Source: Pseudonocardiales bacterium (lineage in GTDB: Bacteria; Actinomycetota; Actinomycetes; Mycobacteriales; Pseudonocardiaceae). From it: DNA of 37,316 nucleotides. The notes under the pieces were generated by a model. The model was not told the DNA's origin. It made no database searches and was given only the letters and a program-made list of their open reading frames with translations. Positions 23,605-30,917 of the stretch are shown one piece after another (the stretch's first letter is position 1; every line of letters begins with the position of its first letter). Location: positions 1 to 37,316 of the forward strand of contig JAFATA010000026.1 in assembly GCA_019244165.1 (NCBI GenBank). Direction: 5' to 3'. The position numbers and the translations under genes are program-made.

Positions 23605-24809
23605 CAGTGGGACGACCTTTCTGCGTTGGGGGAAGGCGTGTTGCCCACGGGCAGGATGTTGTGCAGCGTTGCCCAGGTCCGGTCGTCCTCCCCACCGATC
23701 ATCCACAGGTAGACACCGCGGATCCTGGCGGCCTTCGCGGCGTCGAGCTTGGCCATGGTGCTCTCGGCGTTCTCGAACCAGACCTCGTGCCCCCGGCCTT
23801 GGGCGTCGGTGTACCGGAACGACGGTGACTGGCTGAGCCGGTCGTAGCGCAAGGTGGCGTGGAACGCCTTGGCGCGGCCGAAACACTGCAGCCAGGTGAC
23901 CACCTCGCCCTTGCCGCCGTCCACCCAGTCGTAGCCGGAGACCGGCACCCCCAGCACGATCTTCTTTGCGGGGATCTGGGTCTTGGCGTAGTCCAGCACC
24001 TGGTGGACCCAGGTGATCGGCGCGACCGGTCCTGGCTGTGACGCGGACCAGTGGTAGTCGTAGGCCATCACCCGGACCTCGTCGGCCGCCGCGCCGATGG
24101 CCGCGTAGTCCTGCGCGACGTTGCGCTGGTCCTCGCCGGCGTCGGTGGTCTTGGCGAACACGGCAATCGAGAGGACCTTGTTCTTGTCGTGGAGCGCGTC
24201 GGCCAGCTGGGTCACGAAGGTGGTGAACGTGTCCCGATCGCTGGCCCGCAGATCCTCGTAGTCGATGTCAATCCCCGCGTAGCCCTCCCGCTGCACCAGG
24301 GCGACGACATCACTCACGTGCCGGGCCATCGCGGCGGGATCGTGCAACACGGCCGCGACCGGCTCGTAGGCCCATCGACCGTTGGTCACATTCGCGATCG
24401 TCGGCACCAGCGGGACGCCTGAGCGGCGGAGCTGTTGCATTCCGGTGGCGGTCTCGGCGGCCCGCGTGGGCGCCTGGGGGACAATCTGACCGTTCCGCGC
24501 GATCCCGTAGATCCACGGGGAGACCTCGTTGAAGCTGCCCCGGTTGGCCAGCAGGACGTTCGGGCCGTCAGTCAGGTTCCAGAACGGCAGCGACCCCACC
24601 ACAAGGGGAGTTGTCCGCTTGACCGGTCCGAGCATGCGCGGCACCGTGACCAGCAACGCCACCGCGCCCAGAAACAGCAGGATGAGGAAGCTCGACCCGC
24701 TCAGCACGACCCGCCTCCGTGGTTGTCGCCGCACGGTGTGCCTACCTGTGTTCGTGATGGCTGCGTTGGGGACCGCGCTGGGTCGCGCGGGGAGGCTGAT
24801 GTTGGTCAT
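23604..24809 (-). CDS. Membrane-anchored GH18-family hydrolase
   Basis: The 401-residue protein has one N-terminal membrane helix (VVLSGSSFLILLFLGAVALLVTVP, about residues 35-58) after a basic cytoplasmic tail, then an extracytoplasmic TIM-barrel of glycosyl hydrolase family 18. The active-site motif is YAGIDIDYEDL with the two Asp and the catalytic Glu (the first Asp of DxxDxDxE is Ala). VRVMAYDYHWSASQPGP and GVYLWMIGGEDDRTW are the other barrel signatures, close to YaaH/spore-cortex-type GH18 proteins. It probably trims or releases a GlcNAc-containing polymer made by the neighbouring GT2. Overlaps both neighbours (TGATG). Confidence 0.9.
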   Translation of the reverse strand: MTNISLPARPSAVPNAAITNTGRHTVRRQPRRRVVLSGSSFLILLFLGAVALLVTVPRMLGPVKRTTPLVVGSLPFWNLTDGPNVLLANRGSFNEVSPWIYGIARNGQIVPQAPTRAAETATGMQQLRRSGVPLVPTIANVTNGRWAYEPVAAVLHDPAAMARHVSDVVALVQREGYAGIDIDYEDLRASDRDTFTTFVTQLADALHDKNKVLSIAVFAKTTDAGEDQRNVAQDYAAIGAAADEVRVMAYDYHWSASQPGPVAPITWVHQVLDYAKTQIPAKKIVLGVPVSGYDWVDGGKGEVVTWLQCFGRAKAFHATLRYDRLSQSPSFRYTDAQGRGHEVWFENAESTMAKLDAAKAARIRGVYLWMIGGEDDRTWATLHNILPVGNTPSPNAERSSH

Positions 24810-25795
24810 CAGATCACCACAGTCGGTGCCAGACCCGGCTGGCTCTGTTCGGCGATCACTGACCGGAGGATGTCGTCCAGCGTCCGCAAGGGGCGAAAAC
24901 CGATCATCTCCCGCGCCCTGGTGCAGTCCGGGACGCGCCGCTGGAGGTCCTCATATCCCGGGCCGATGCCCAGCTCGTAGGGCACGTGGATGATGTCGCT
25001 GGCCGATCCGGTCAGCGCCAGCACCCGTAACGCGAGATCGGCGATGGACACCTGCTCACAGCTGCCGAGGTTGACGGCGCTGCCGTAGGCCGGCTGGTGG
25101 GCCACCAACGCCGCTAACGCTGGCACCACGTCGTGCACGTGGCAGAAGCAACGCACCTGGGTGCCTGTCCCGAAGATCGTCAGCGGTGCCCCGGCGAGAG
25201 CTTGGGCCACGAAGCGGGGAATGACCATGCCGTAACGCCCGCTCTGCCGGGGACCCACCGTGTTGAACAGCCGGACGATCACCGCTTGCAGGCCGAGTTC
25301 GGTGCCGTAGGCATGGGTGAGGCTCTCGTCCACGGCCTTGGCCTCGGAGTAGGACCAGCGGTGCAGCAGCGGCGAGCCGACCACCCGATCGTCGTCCTCG
25401 CACAGGCCGACCTTGGTGTTCTTGCCGTATATCTCGCTGCTGGAGGCGATCAGGACCCCGGCGTGGTGGCGGTGCGCCGCGGCGAGGACATTCTCAGTCC
25501 CGTGGATATTGGTGCGCAGGCTCTGCAATGTCCGATCGCGGATGACGAACGACCCGACGGCCGCAGCGAGGTGAAAGATCGTGTCCACCTCGCTAGCGAG
25601 CGTGTCGACCAGCGCCTCGTCCAGAACCGAGCCTGGCACGTACCGGAAGTGGGGGTGGTCGTTGATCGAGGACAGGTTCTCCGCTGAGCCGGTGCTCAGG
25701 TCGTCGAGCACGACGACCTGATTGCCCGCGCTCAGGAGGTGTTCGGCCAGGTGAGAGCCGATGAAGCCAGCTCCGCCGGTGATCAGAGCGTGCAT
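24809..25795 (-). CDS. NAD-dependent epimerase/dehydratase (UDP-sugar SDR)
   Basis: The 328-residue extended SDR has HALITGGAGFIGSHLAEHLLSAG, VVLDDLSTGSAENL, FHLAAAVGSFVI, IASSSEIYGKN and the YSEAKAVDES catalytic YxxxK, followed by VIVRLFNTVGPRQSGRYGMVIPRFVAQAL. The HLAAAVG and RLFNTVGPRQ elements are close to UDP-glucuronate decarboxylase/4-epimerase-type enzymes, so a UDP-xylose or UDP-galactose-type product is possible, but substrate is not decided by sequence. Coupled to the neighbours on both sides through TGATG overlaps. Confidence 0.9.
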   Translation of the reverse strand: MHALITGGAGFIGSHLAEHLLSAGNQVVVLDDLSTGSAENLSSINDHPHFRYVPGSVLDEALVDTLASEVDTIFHLAAAVGSFVIRDRTLQSLRTNIHGTENVLAAAHRHHAGVLIASSSEIYGKNTKVGLCEDDDRVVGSPLLHRWSYSEAKAVDESLTHAYGTELGLQAVIVRLFNTVGPRQSGRYGMVIPRFVAQALAGAPLTIFGTGTQVRCFCHVHDVVPALAALVAHQPAYGSAVNLGSCEQVSIADLALRVLALTGSASDIIHVPYELGIGPGYEDLQRRVPDCTRAREMIGFRPLRTLDDILRSVIAEQSQPGLAPTVVI

Positions 25796-26991
25796 CAGTC
25801 TCCTCCTACGGGATCGGGCACCACCTGGCTGGCATCAGCAGCGGGGTGCTGTGGGACTAGTCGGTGGCGAGCTCCGCGCGACCGTGCTTTGAGCCGGGCC
25901 ATGAGCCGGTCGTCCATCAGCCGGTCGTAGAGGTCGTCGATCCGGCGGGCCACCGTCTCGATGCCGTACCGCTCGCGGATGGCGGGCACGTCCTCGCGCG
26001 GGCGCGCTCCACCGGCCATCTCAGCGGCGATCTCCCGGCGCAGCCCTTCGAGTTCGCCCGGTACCTGGCGGGCCCGGTCAGTCTCGATGCCCTCCAGCGC
26101 CGGGCAGGTCGTGTAGAGCGCGGGCATGCCGTTGGCCAGCGCCTCCAGCACCGACAGCCCGAAGGTCTCCTGCTCCGAGGAGGCGACGAACAGGTCCAGA
26201 GCCGACAGCATGGCGGCCACGTCGTGCCGCTCCCCGGCGAAGGTCACCAGCTCCGTGACGCCCTGGCAGGCCGCCTCCGCTTCCAGCTCGGGCCGGATCG
26301 ACCCGTCACCCACGATCAGCAGCCGGTGCTGATCGTCGAGTAACGGCGCGGCAGCCCTGATCACCAGGTCGAAGCGCTTGATCGGGTCGAGCCGGCCGAG
26401 TACGCCCAGGAGGTAGGCACCGGGGGGGAGACCTAGCTCGCCGCGGATCCGGTCCCGGGCGGCGCCGTCGTAGGCGACCCGGGCAAAGTCCAGGCCGTTG
26501 GGAATGATTTCGATCTTGCGGGCGGGCACGCCCCAGGCCGTCAGCCGGTGGGCCACCGTCTCCGACACCGCGATCGTGACGTCTGAGCACAGGTCCGTGC
26601 CCAGGTACAGGGCGCGCACCCCGAGGGTCATCCGCCGGCGTTCCAGGTGCGTCGCGCCGATGGAGTGCTCGGTGGTGACCACCACCGGCGTGCCGGCGAG
26701 CCGGGCCGCGAGCCGGCCGTAGATGCAGGAGCGGTACAGGTGGGTGTGCACCACGTGGTAGCCACCGGCGCGGATCAGACGGGTCAACCGCGCCAGCGCG
26801 GACAGCTCGGTGTTGCGGGTCATGCCTAGGTCGCGGACCCGCACGCCGTCCCCGGACATCATCCCCGCGACCGGGCCGGGGTTGTACAGCGTCACCACGT
26901 CGGAGGAGTGGCGGGTGTGTTGGAGCAGGGCGCGCAGCTGGAGCTCCGCTCCTCCCACACCCAGCCCAGTGATCACGTGAAGAACCTTCAC
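25795..26991 (-). CDS. GT4-family glycosyltransferase
   Basis: The 398-residue GT-B enzyme starts VKVLHVITGLGVGGAELQL, the classic GT4 opening, followed by VVHTHLYRSCIYGRLAAR, VTTEHSIG, the donor-domain start LLGVLGRLDPIKRFDLVI, LIVGDGSIRPELE and the ExxxxxE region SSEQETFGLSVLEALANGMP. The GTG at 26991 is chosen because GAGGAAG lies just upstream and it overlaps the previous stop (GTGA). The C-terminal DRLMDDRLM is a 15-bp duplication at 25901-25929. It adds one sugar to the lipid-linked unit; donor unknown. Confidence 0.92.
   Translation of the reverse strand: MKVLHVITGLGVGGAELQLRALLQHTRHSSDVVTLYNPGPVAGMMSGDGVRVRDLGMTRNTELSALARLTRLIRAGGYHVVHTHLYRSCIYGRLAARLAGTPVVVTTEHSIGATHLERRRMTLGVRALYLGTDLCSDVTIAVSETVAHRLTAWGVPARKIEIIPNGLDFARVAYDGAARDRIRGELGLPPGAYLLGVLGRLDPIKRFDLVIRAAAPLLDDQHRLLIVGDGSIRPELEAEAACQGVTELVTFAGERHDVAAMLSALDLFVASSEQETFGLSVLEALANGMPALYTTCPALEGIETDRARQVPGELEGLRREIAAEMAGGARPREDVPAIRERYGIETVARRIDDLYDRLMDDRLMARLKARSRGARHRLVPQHPAADASQVVPDPVGGD
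25901..25929 (-). repeat. 15-bp tandem duplication in GT4 gene
   Basis: ATGAGCCGGTCGTCC (25901-25915) is followed by ATCAGCCGGTCGTA (25916-25929) on the plus strand, encoding DRLMDDRLM in the minus-strand protein near its C-terminus. Confidence 0.8.
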
Positions 26992-28319
26992 TGCCTTCCT
27001 CCCGAGGACGCGGGGCACAGGGTGCGGAACAAGATCACCATGTCCATCCATGGCGACCAGTGCTCGATGTAGAAGTTGTCGAAGCGGATGCGCTCGGCGA
27101 TGGAGGTGTCCCCGTGCAGCCCGTGCACCTGGGCCCATCCGGTCAGCCCGGTCCGCATCCGGTGCCGGTCGCCATACCGCGGTATTTGCAGCTCAAAGCG
27201 CGCCGCGAAGTACGGGCGCTCTGGTCGCGGTCCCACCAGGGACATCTCTCCGCGCAGCACGTTGAGCAGTTGGGGCAGCTCATCAAGGTGGGTCTGGCGC
27301 AGCCATCGACCCAGGCTGGTGGTGTGCTCGGGGAGCACCGCCCAGCGGGTGTCGGAGTCGGCGTGCTCAACCATGGAGCGCAGCTTGATCAGCTCCATCG
27401 TCTTGCCGGACCGGGTGAGGCGGATTTGGCGAAACAGCACGGGCCCGCCACCGTCGCGCCAGATCGCGACGGTGAGCGCAAGCAGTACGGGGATAGCCGC
27501 GACCAGCAGGAGAGCGGCGCCTACCAAGTCGAAGGCTGCCTTGGTGCCCGCGCCGAGCCGACTATGTCCCAGGCGGCGAAGCGGGACCAGTGGGATGTCG
27601 CGCAGCTCGTCGAGATAACCGCGGGGCAGCGCGGCACCCAGCTCATACATCCGCGGCACCACGCAGACGTCCACCGGTAACGGCCGGCAGGCCCGCAGCA
27701 GCGGTACCAGCTCTTCATCCTGGGCAGCCGGGAAGCACACGATGACGCGCTGGATGCCGTAGCGGGCGACCACGTCGGCCAGCTCCGTGAGCTCGCCGAG
27801 TAGCGGCAGCCCGACCTGCTGCCGCGGTGGCTGGCTGTCGAGGAACCCATAGGGTTCCAACCCGAGCTCCGGATGGTCGCGCAGCAGCCGCGCGACCCGA
27901 ACCGCGGTGGCACCAGTGCCGACGATCAGCGCCGGTTCGAGCAGCCGCCCCCGCCGGTGTGCGGCCTTGAGCGTGGCGCAGGCCCCGGCGCGCGCGGCGA
28001 CCAGCGACGCGGCGGAGATCAGCCCCAGGCGCAGACCGTCGGGTCCCAGCCAGGGCAGCAGGGCGAGGAGCGGCATCGCTGTCACGGCCACGGTGCGCGG
28101 CAGCTGATCGGACACCCGCCGGCAGATCCGGAGCCGGTGTTGCCCGTCGGCCACCAGCAGCACCAGCACCGCGCCGCCATATGTCGCCGCCGCCCACCCC
28201 GATGCCCCCCATCCCGATGCCTTGGCCAGCAGGCCGGCCGTGGCGAGGCTGGCGAGGTCCACGGTCGGCAGGACCATCGGGAGCGCGGCTACCGGTGCGG
28301 CGGCGAGCGAGGTGGTCAC
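26988..28319 (-). CDS. Polyprenyl glycosylphosphotransferase (WcaJ-like initiating enzyme)
   Basis: The 443-residue protein has several N-terminal membrane helices, a central CoA-binding-like/Rossmann domain (LIVGTGATAVRVARLLRDHPELGLEPYGFLD...), a further helix and the C-terminal sugar-transferase domain (GGGPVLFRQIRLTRSGKTMELIKLRSM, THLDELPQLLNVLRGEMSLVGPRPERPYF, RTGLTGWAQVHGL). It transfers a hexose-1-phosphate to undecaprenyl phosphate and so starts a repeat unit. It is the second such enzyme in the locus. SGWGASGW near the N-terminus is a 15-bp duplication (28191-28220). The GTG start overlaps the flavoprotein stop (GTGA). Confidence 0.93.
   Translation of the reverse strand: MTTSLAAAPVAALPMVLPTVDLASLATAGLLAKASGWGASGWAAATYGGAVLVLLVADGQHRLRICRRVSDQLPRTVAVTAMPLLALLPWLGPDGLRLGLISAASLVAARAGACATLKAAHRRGRLLEPALIVGTGATAVRVARLLRDHPELGLEPYGFLDSQPPRQQVGLPLLGELTELADVVARYGIQRVIVCFPAAQDEELVPLLRACRPLPVDVCVVPRMYELGAALPRGYLDELRDIPLVPLRRLGHSRLGAGTKAAFDLVGAALLLVAAIPVLLALTVAIWRDGGGPVLFRQIRLTRSGKTMELIKLRSMVEHADSDTRWAVLPEHTTSLGRWLRQTHLDELPQLLNVLRGEMSLVGPRPERPYFAARFELQIPRYGDRHRMRTGLTGWAQVHGLHGDTSIAERIRFDNFYIEHWSPWMDMVILFRTLCPASSGGRQ
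28191..28220 (-). repeat. 15-bp tandem duplication in WcaJ-like gene
   Basis: CGCCCACCCCGATGC (28191-28205) is followed by the diverged copy CCCCCATCCCGATGC (28206-28220), encoding SGWGASGWA in an N-terminal helix-flanking segment. Confidence 0.7.
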
Positions 28320-29614
28320 CGGCGGGCTCCCACGGTGGTTCGCGGGCTGGGAAGGCCGGTGAGTTCGCGGGCCACCGTGCGCGCCGCGTAGTCGGCGCCA
28401 TAGACGAACCGCATGACCGGTCCGAAGGTCGCTGCCACGGCCGGTCCGATGAAGTACAGACCCGGTACCGAGGACTGGAAGTCCGGGCCGACCTCGGGAC
28501 TGCCCGCCAGGGTTCGTACCGTCGAGCGCAGCTGCCCGCTCAGGAAGGTCAGCCGGTCCAGATCGGTGCGGTAGCCGGTGGCGGCCAGCACGTGCTCAAC
28601 CGTGATCTCCTTCGTGCCTGCGCCGATTTCCGGGCCGTTTCCCCAACCGTTGACGCTGCCGTTGACGCTGCGGTTGTGTCTGCCGTTTCCTGGGCCGTCC
28701 ACCCGCAACCCCAGCCGCACGCCCCAGGGCTCAGGTTCCGCCCACCGCACCGAGTGCCCGACCAGCGTGCAGATCTTGCCTTCTACCCGGGGGCGCAGCC
28801 AGTGGGCGCCGGCCGGCCCCAGCGCCTGGCGGGCGGTCCGGACCCGCCGAGCGGCGGGCAGCCGGCGGAACAGGTCGGGTTGATGGGAGTAGAACCAGGT
28901 AGACCAGCCCGAGCCCAGCGGGGCTTCCGGTTCCCGCAGCCGCCGCCGGATCGATCGGTGGCCCGGCAGCGGAGCGCCGTTCCACACCAGCCCTGGTGCG
29001 CGCGCGAGCACGGTGACGCTCGCCCCAGACTCGTGCAGGAGGGCAGCCGATTCCAGCGCGGACTGACCGGCGCCGACGACCGCGACCTCACGGCCGGCGA
29101 ACACGGCGAGATTGTCGTGGGCGCAGGTGTGCGTGCAGATCTGCGCTGGCAGTGCGGCGAGGGTGCTGGGCAGATGAGAGAAGTGCTGCACTCCGGTGGC
29201 CACGACGACCTTGCGGGCCAGCGCGGTGCTCCCGCCTGCCAGGCTGATTTCGAAGTGCCCGCCGGCCCGGGTCACGTCGATGACCATCAGCTCTTCCAGG
29301 TGCGGAACCTCGGCGCGCTGGAACCAGTCGCCGTAGGCGACGAACGTCTCCAGCGGTACCGGTAGCCCGTAGTCGGCATAGTCCCGGCCGGTGGCCTCGC
29401 AGAACGCGCGCAACGTATGCCTGCTGTCGGGGTCGGACAGGTTGGAGGCGTATCCCTGCGACTTGAGGAACATGCCGGCTGGCATCGCCTGCCGCCACAG
29501 CTGCATCGGCAGCCCGAACTGGCGGAAGCCGATACCGGCGGCGCGCAGGTGGGCACCGAGCGACAGGCCGTAGGGGCCGGCGCCCACGATGGCAACGTCA
29601 ACCAGGTTGTTCAT
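28316..29614 (-). CDS. FAD/NAD(P)-dependent oxidoreductase (flavin monooxygenase-like)
   Basis: The 432-residue protein has two dinucleotide-binding sites: FAD at the N-terminus (VDVAIVGAGPYGLSLGAHL) and NAD(P)H in the middle (GREVAVVGAGQSALESAALLHE), with VVVATGVQHFSHLP and LAATGYRTDLD before the end, the pattern of class B flavin monooxygenases and related N-hydroxylases. The ATG at 29614 has GGAGG about ten bases upstream and overlaps the ATP-grasp stop (ATGA). It may oxidise an amino group or a sugar/amino-acid substituent; that is inference from context. A 12-bp duplication at 28647-28670 gives the low-complexity SVNGSVNG insert. Confidence 0.85.
   Translation of the reverse strand: MNNLVDVAIVGAGPYGLSLGAHLRAAGIGFRQFGLPMQLWRQAMPAGMFLKSQGYASNLSDPDSRHTLRAFCEATGRDYADYGLPVPLETFVAYGDWFQRAEVPHLEELMVIDVTRAGGHFEISLAGGSTALARKVVVATGVQHFSHLPSTLAALPAQICTHTCAHDNLAVFAGREVAVVGAGQSALESAALLHESGASVTVLARAPGLVWNGAPLPGHRSIRRRLREPEAPLGSGWSTWFYSHQPDLFRRLPAARRVRTARQALGPAGAHWLRPRVEGKICTLVGHSVRWAEPEPWGVRLGLRVDGPGNGRHNRSVNGSVNGWGNGPEIGAGTKEITVEHVLAATGYRTDLDRLTFLSGQLRSTVRTLAGSPEVGPDFQSSVPGLYFIGPAVAATFGPVMRFVYGADYAARTVARELTGLPSPRTTVGARR
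28647..28670 (-). repeat. Perfect 12-bp tandem duplication in flavoprotein gene
   Basis: CCGTTGACGCTG occurs at 28647-28658 and again at 28659-28670, encoding repeated SVNG in a Gly/Asn-rich insert between two beta strands of the flavoprotein. Confidence 0.88.
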
Positions 29615-30903
29615 TTCTGGCTCCTCCATGCGGCTAGCTGCGTGGTGACGGGTCGAGGTGCGCTGCGCAGTGGGCGGCTTATCGCGCGCCACCCCATGCG
29701 CAGGCACATCAGTCCAAACGGTGCGAGATCATCTCGGGCGAACCAGGCCAGCTCGTCGGCCTGGCGCAGCGATGCCACCCAGGACCGGAAATCCAGGTCG
29801 ACCCGCCGGTAGGCCAGTGCTGCGATCGGGTCGTAGTTCTCTACCAGGAAGCTGCGGCCGAAGTGTGGCGAACCCTGCGGCACTGCCCGGCCGGTCAGGT
29901 CCAGATGCGCCGCGATCACCACGTCAACACCCGCGGTGTCCCGAAACAGCCGGAACTGCGCACCCAGCCTCGGGTTGAAGTCCAGCAGTTTGTACTGGCC
30001 GTCCCGGGGGTCTAAGCGGTAGTCGAGGTCGGCGATGCCGCGAAAACCTAACCGGGCTGCCAGGTCGGTGGCCTGGCGGCGCAGCGGCGGGTTGTCCACC
30101 CAGTGCCCGAGGCTGGTCAGCCCGGCGTGCGCCGGGTAGGAGCGTTCCTTGATCCCAACGAAAGCGGGCCGGCAGCGTGACTGGGCGTCAGCGTAGCCGT
30201 GGAAGAAGTAGTCCTGGCCCCTTTTATGGGGAGGGATGTAGTCCTGCAGCATCAAGGCCGCACCGCCGGAGTCGACGCAGGCTCGCCAGTGGTGCGCGAG
30301 CTCCTCGCGGCTGCGTAGCACCGAGGTACTGCGCAGCCCCTTCGCGCTGCTGGAGCGCCATGGCGTGGCCAGCTTCGCGACCAGCGGGAACCCGACCCGC
30401 TCGGCGAACTCCTGGGCGTCGGCGAGACAGGCGGGCAGCGCGGCCGGCACGCACGGCACGCCCAGCCGCCGGCACAGCTGGTACAGCGTGTGCTTGCCGG
30501 CCAGCTGACGTGGCAGGTCGCTGGGTGGGTCGGGGAACAGGTACCAGCGTCGCAGCTCGGTGCCATGCTCGGCGAGGAAGATGGCGCCAGCGTCGTCGGT
30601 GGGAATGAGCACGGCAGGGCGGCCGATCCGCTCGGCGAGCCTCACCAACCCGGCCCGCACCTGGTCGGCATCCTCGGCGTCTGGCCGCCAGATCCATCGG
30701 TGGTGCAGGTAACGGGATCTGGCCGCCGGTGCCAACGGGTCCTCGTGCACGCTGTAGACCGGCACGCCCAGCCGGCCCAGGCTGCGGATCGCACCCAACC
30801 CGCCGTGGTGCAGGGCATTGCGGTCGAGCTTGAAGACAACCGCCGGTGTCGTGATGTCCAGCTGTGCCATCGTCATCTGGGCCATGTTCATCGGCGGAGT
30901 CAT
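29611..30903 (-). CDS. ATP-grasp ligase (carboxylate-amine ligase type)
   Basis: ATP-grasp enzymes activate a carboxylate as acyl-phosphate and join it to an amine. The 430-residue protein has the preATP-grasp part (VFKLDRNALHHGGLGAIRSLGRLGVPVYSVHED), the ATP-binding part (GKHTLYQLCRRLGVPCVPA, FPLVAKLATPW, LMLQDYIP) and the Mg-binding end (DYRLDPRDGQYKLLDFNPRLGAQF, with Asp and Asn). This resembles D-aspartate ligase/carboxylate-amine ligase relatives seen in polysaccharide clusters. An amide between an amino acid and an amino or uronic sugar is a plausible product. Of several closely spaced ATGs, 30903 is chosen because GAGGA lies ten bases upstream. Confidence 0.85.
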   Translation of the reverse strand: MTPPMNMAQMTMAQLDITTPAVVFKLDRNALHHGGLGAIRSLGRLGVPVYSVHEDPLAPAARSRYLHHRWIWRPDAEDADQVRAGLVRLAERIGRPAVLIPTDDAGAIFLAEHGTELRRWYLFPDPPSDLPRQLAGKHTLYQLCRRLGVPCVPAALPACLADAQEFAERVGFPLVAKLATPWRSSSAKGLRSTSVLRSREELAHHWRACVDSGGAALMLQDYIPPHKRGQDYFFHGYADAQSRCRPAFVGIKERSYPAHAGLTSLGHWVDNPPLRRQATDLAARLGFRGIADLDYRLDPRDGQYKLLDFNPRLGAQFRLFRDTAGVDVVIAAHLDLTGRAVPQGSPHFGRSFLVENYDPIAALAYRRVDLDFRSWVASLRQADELAWFARDDLAPFGLMCLRMGWRAISRPLRSAPRPVTTQLAAWRSQK

Positions 30904-30910
30904 CGGCGGA
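30889..30910 (-). repeat. 12-bp duplication containing alternative start codons
   Basis: CATCGGCGGAGT (30889-30900) is followed by CATCGGCGGA (30901-30910). On the minus strand each copy carries CCGCC(G)ATG, so the duplication doubled the start codon of the ATP-grasp gene (ATGs at 30903 and 30891). Confidence 0.75.
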
Positions 30911-30917
30911 TCAGTCC

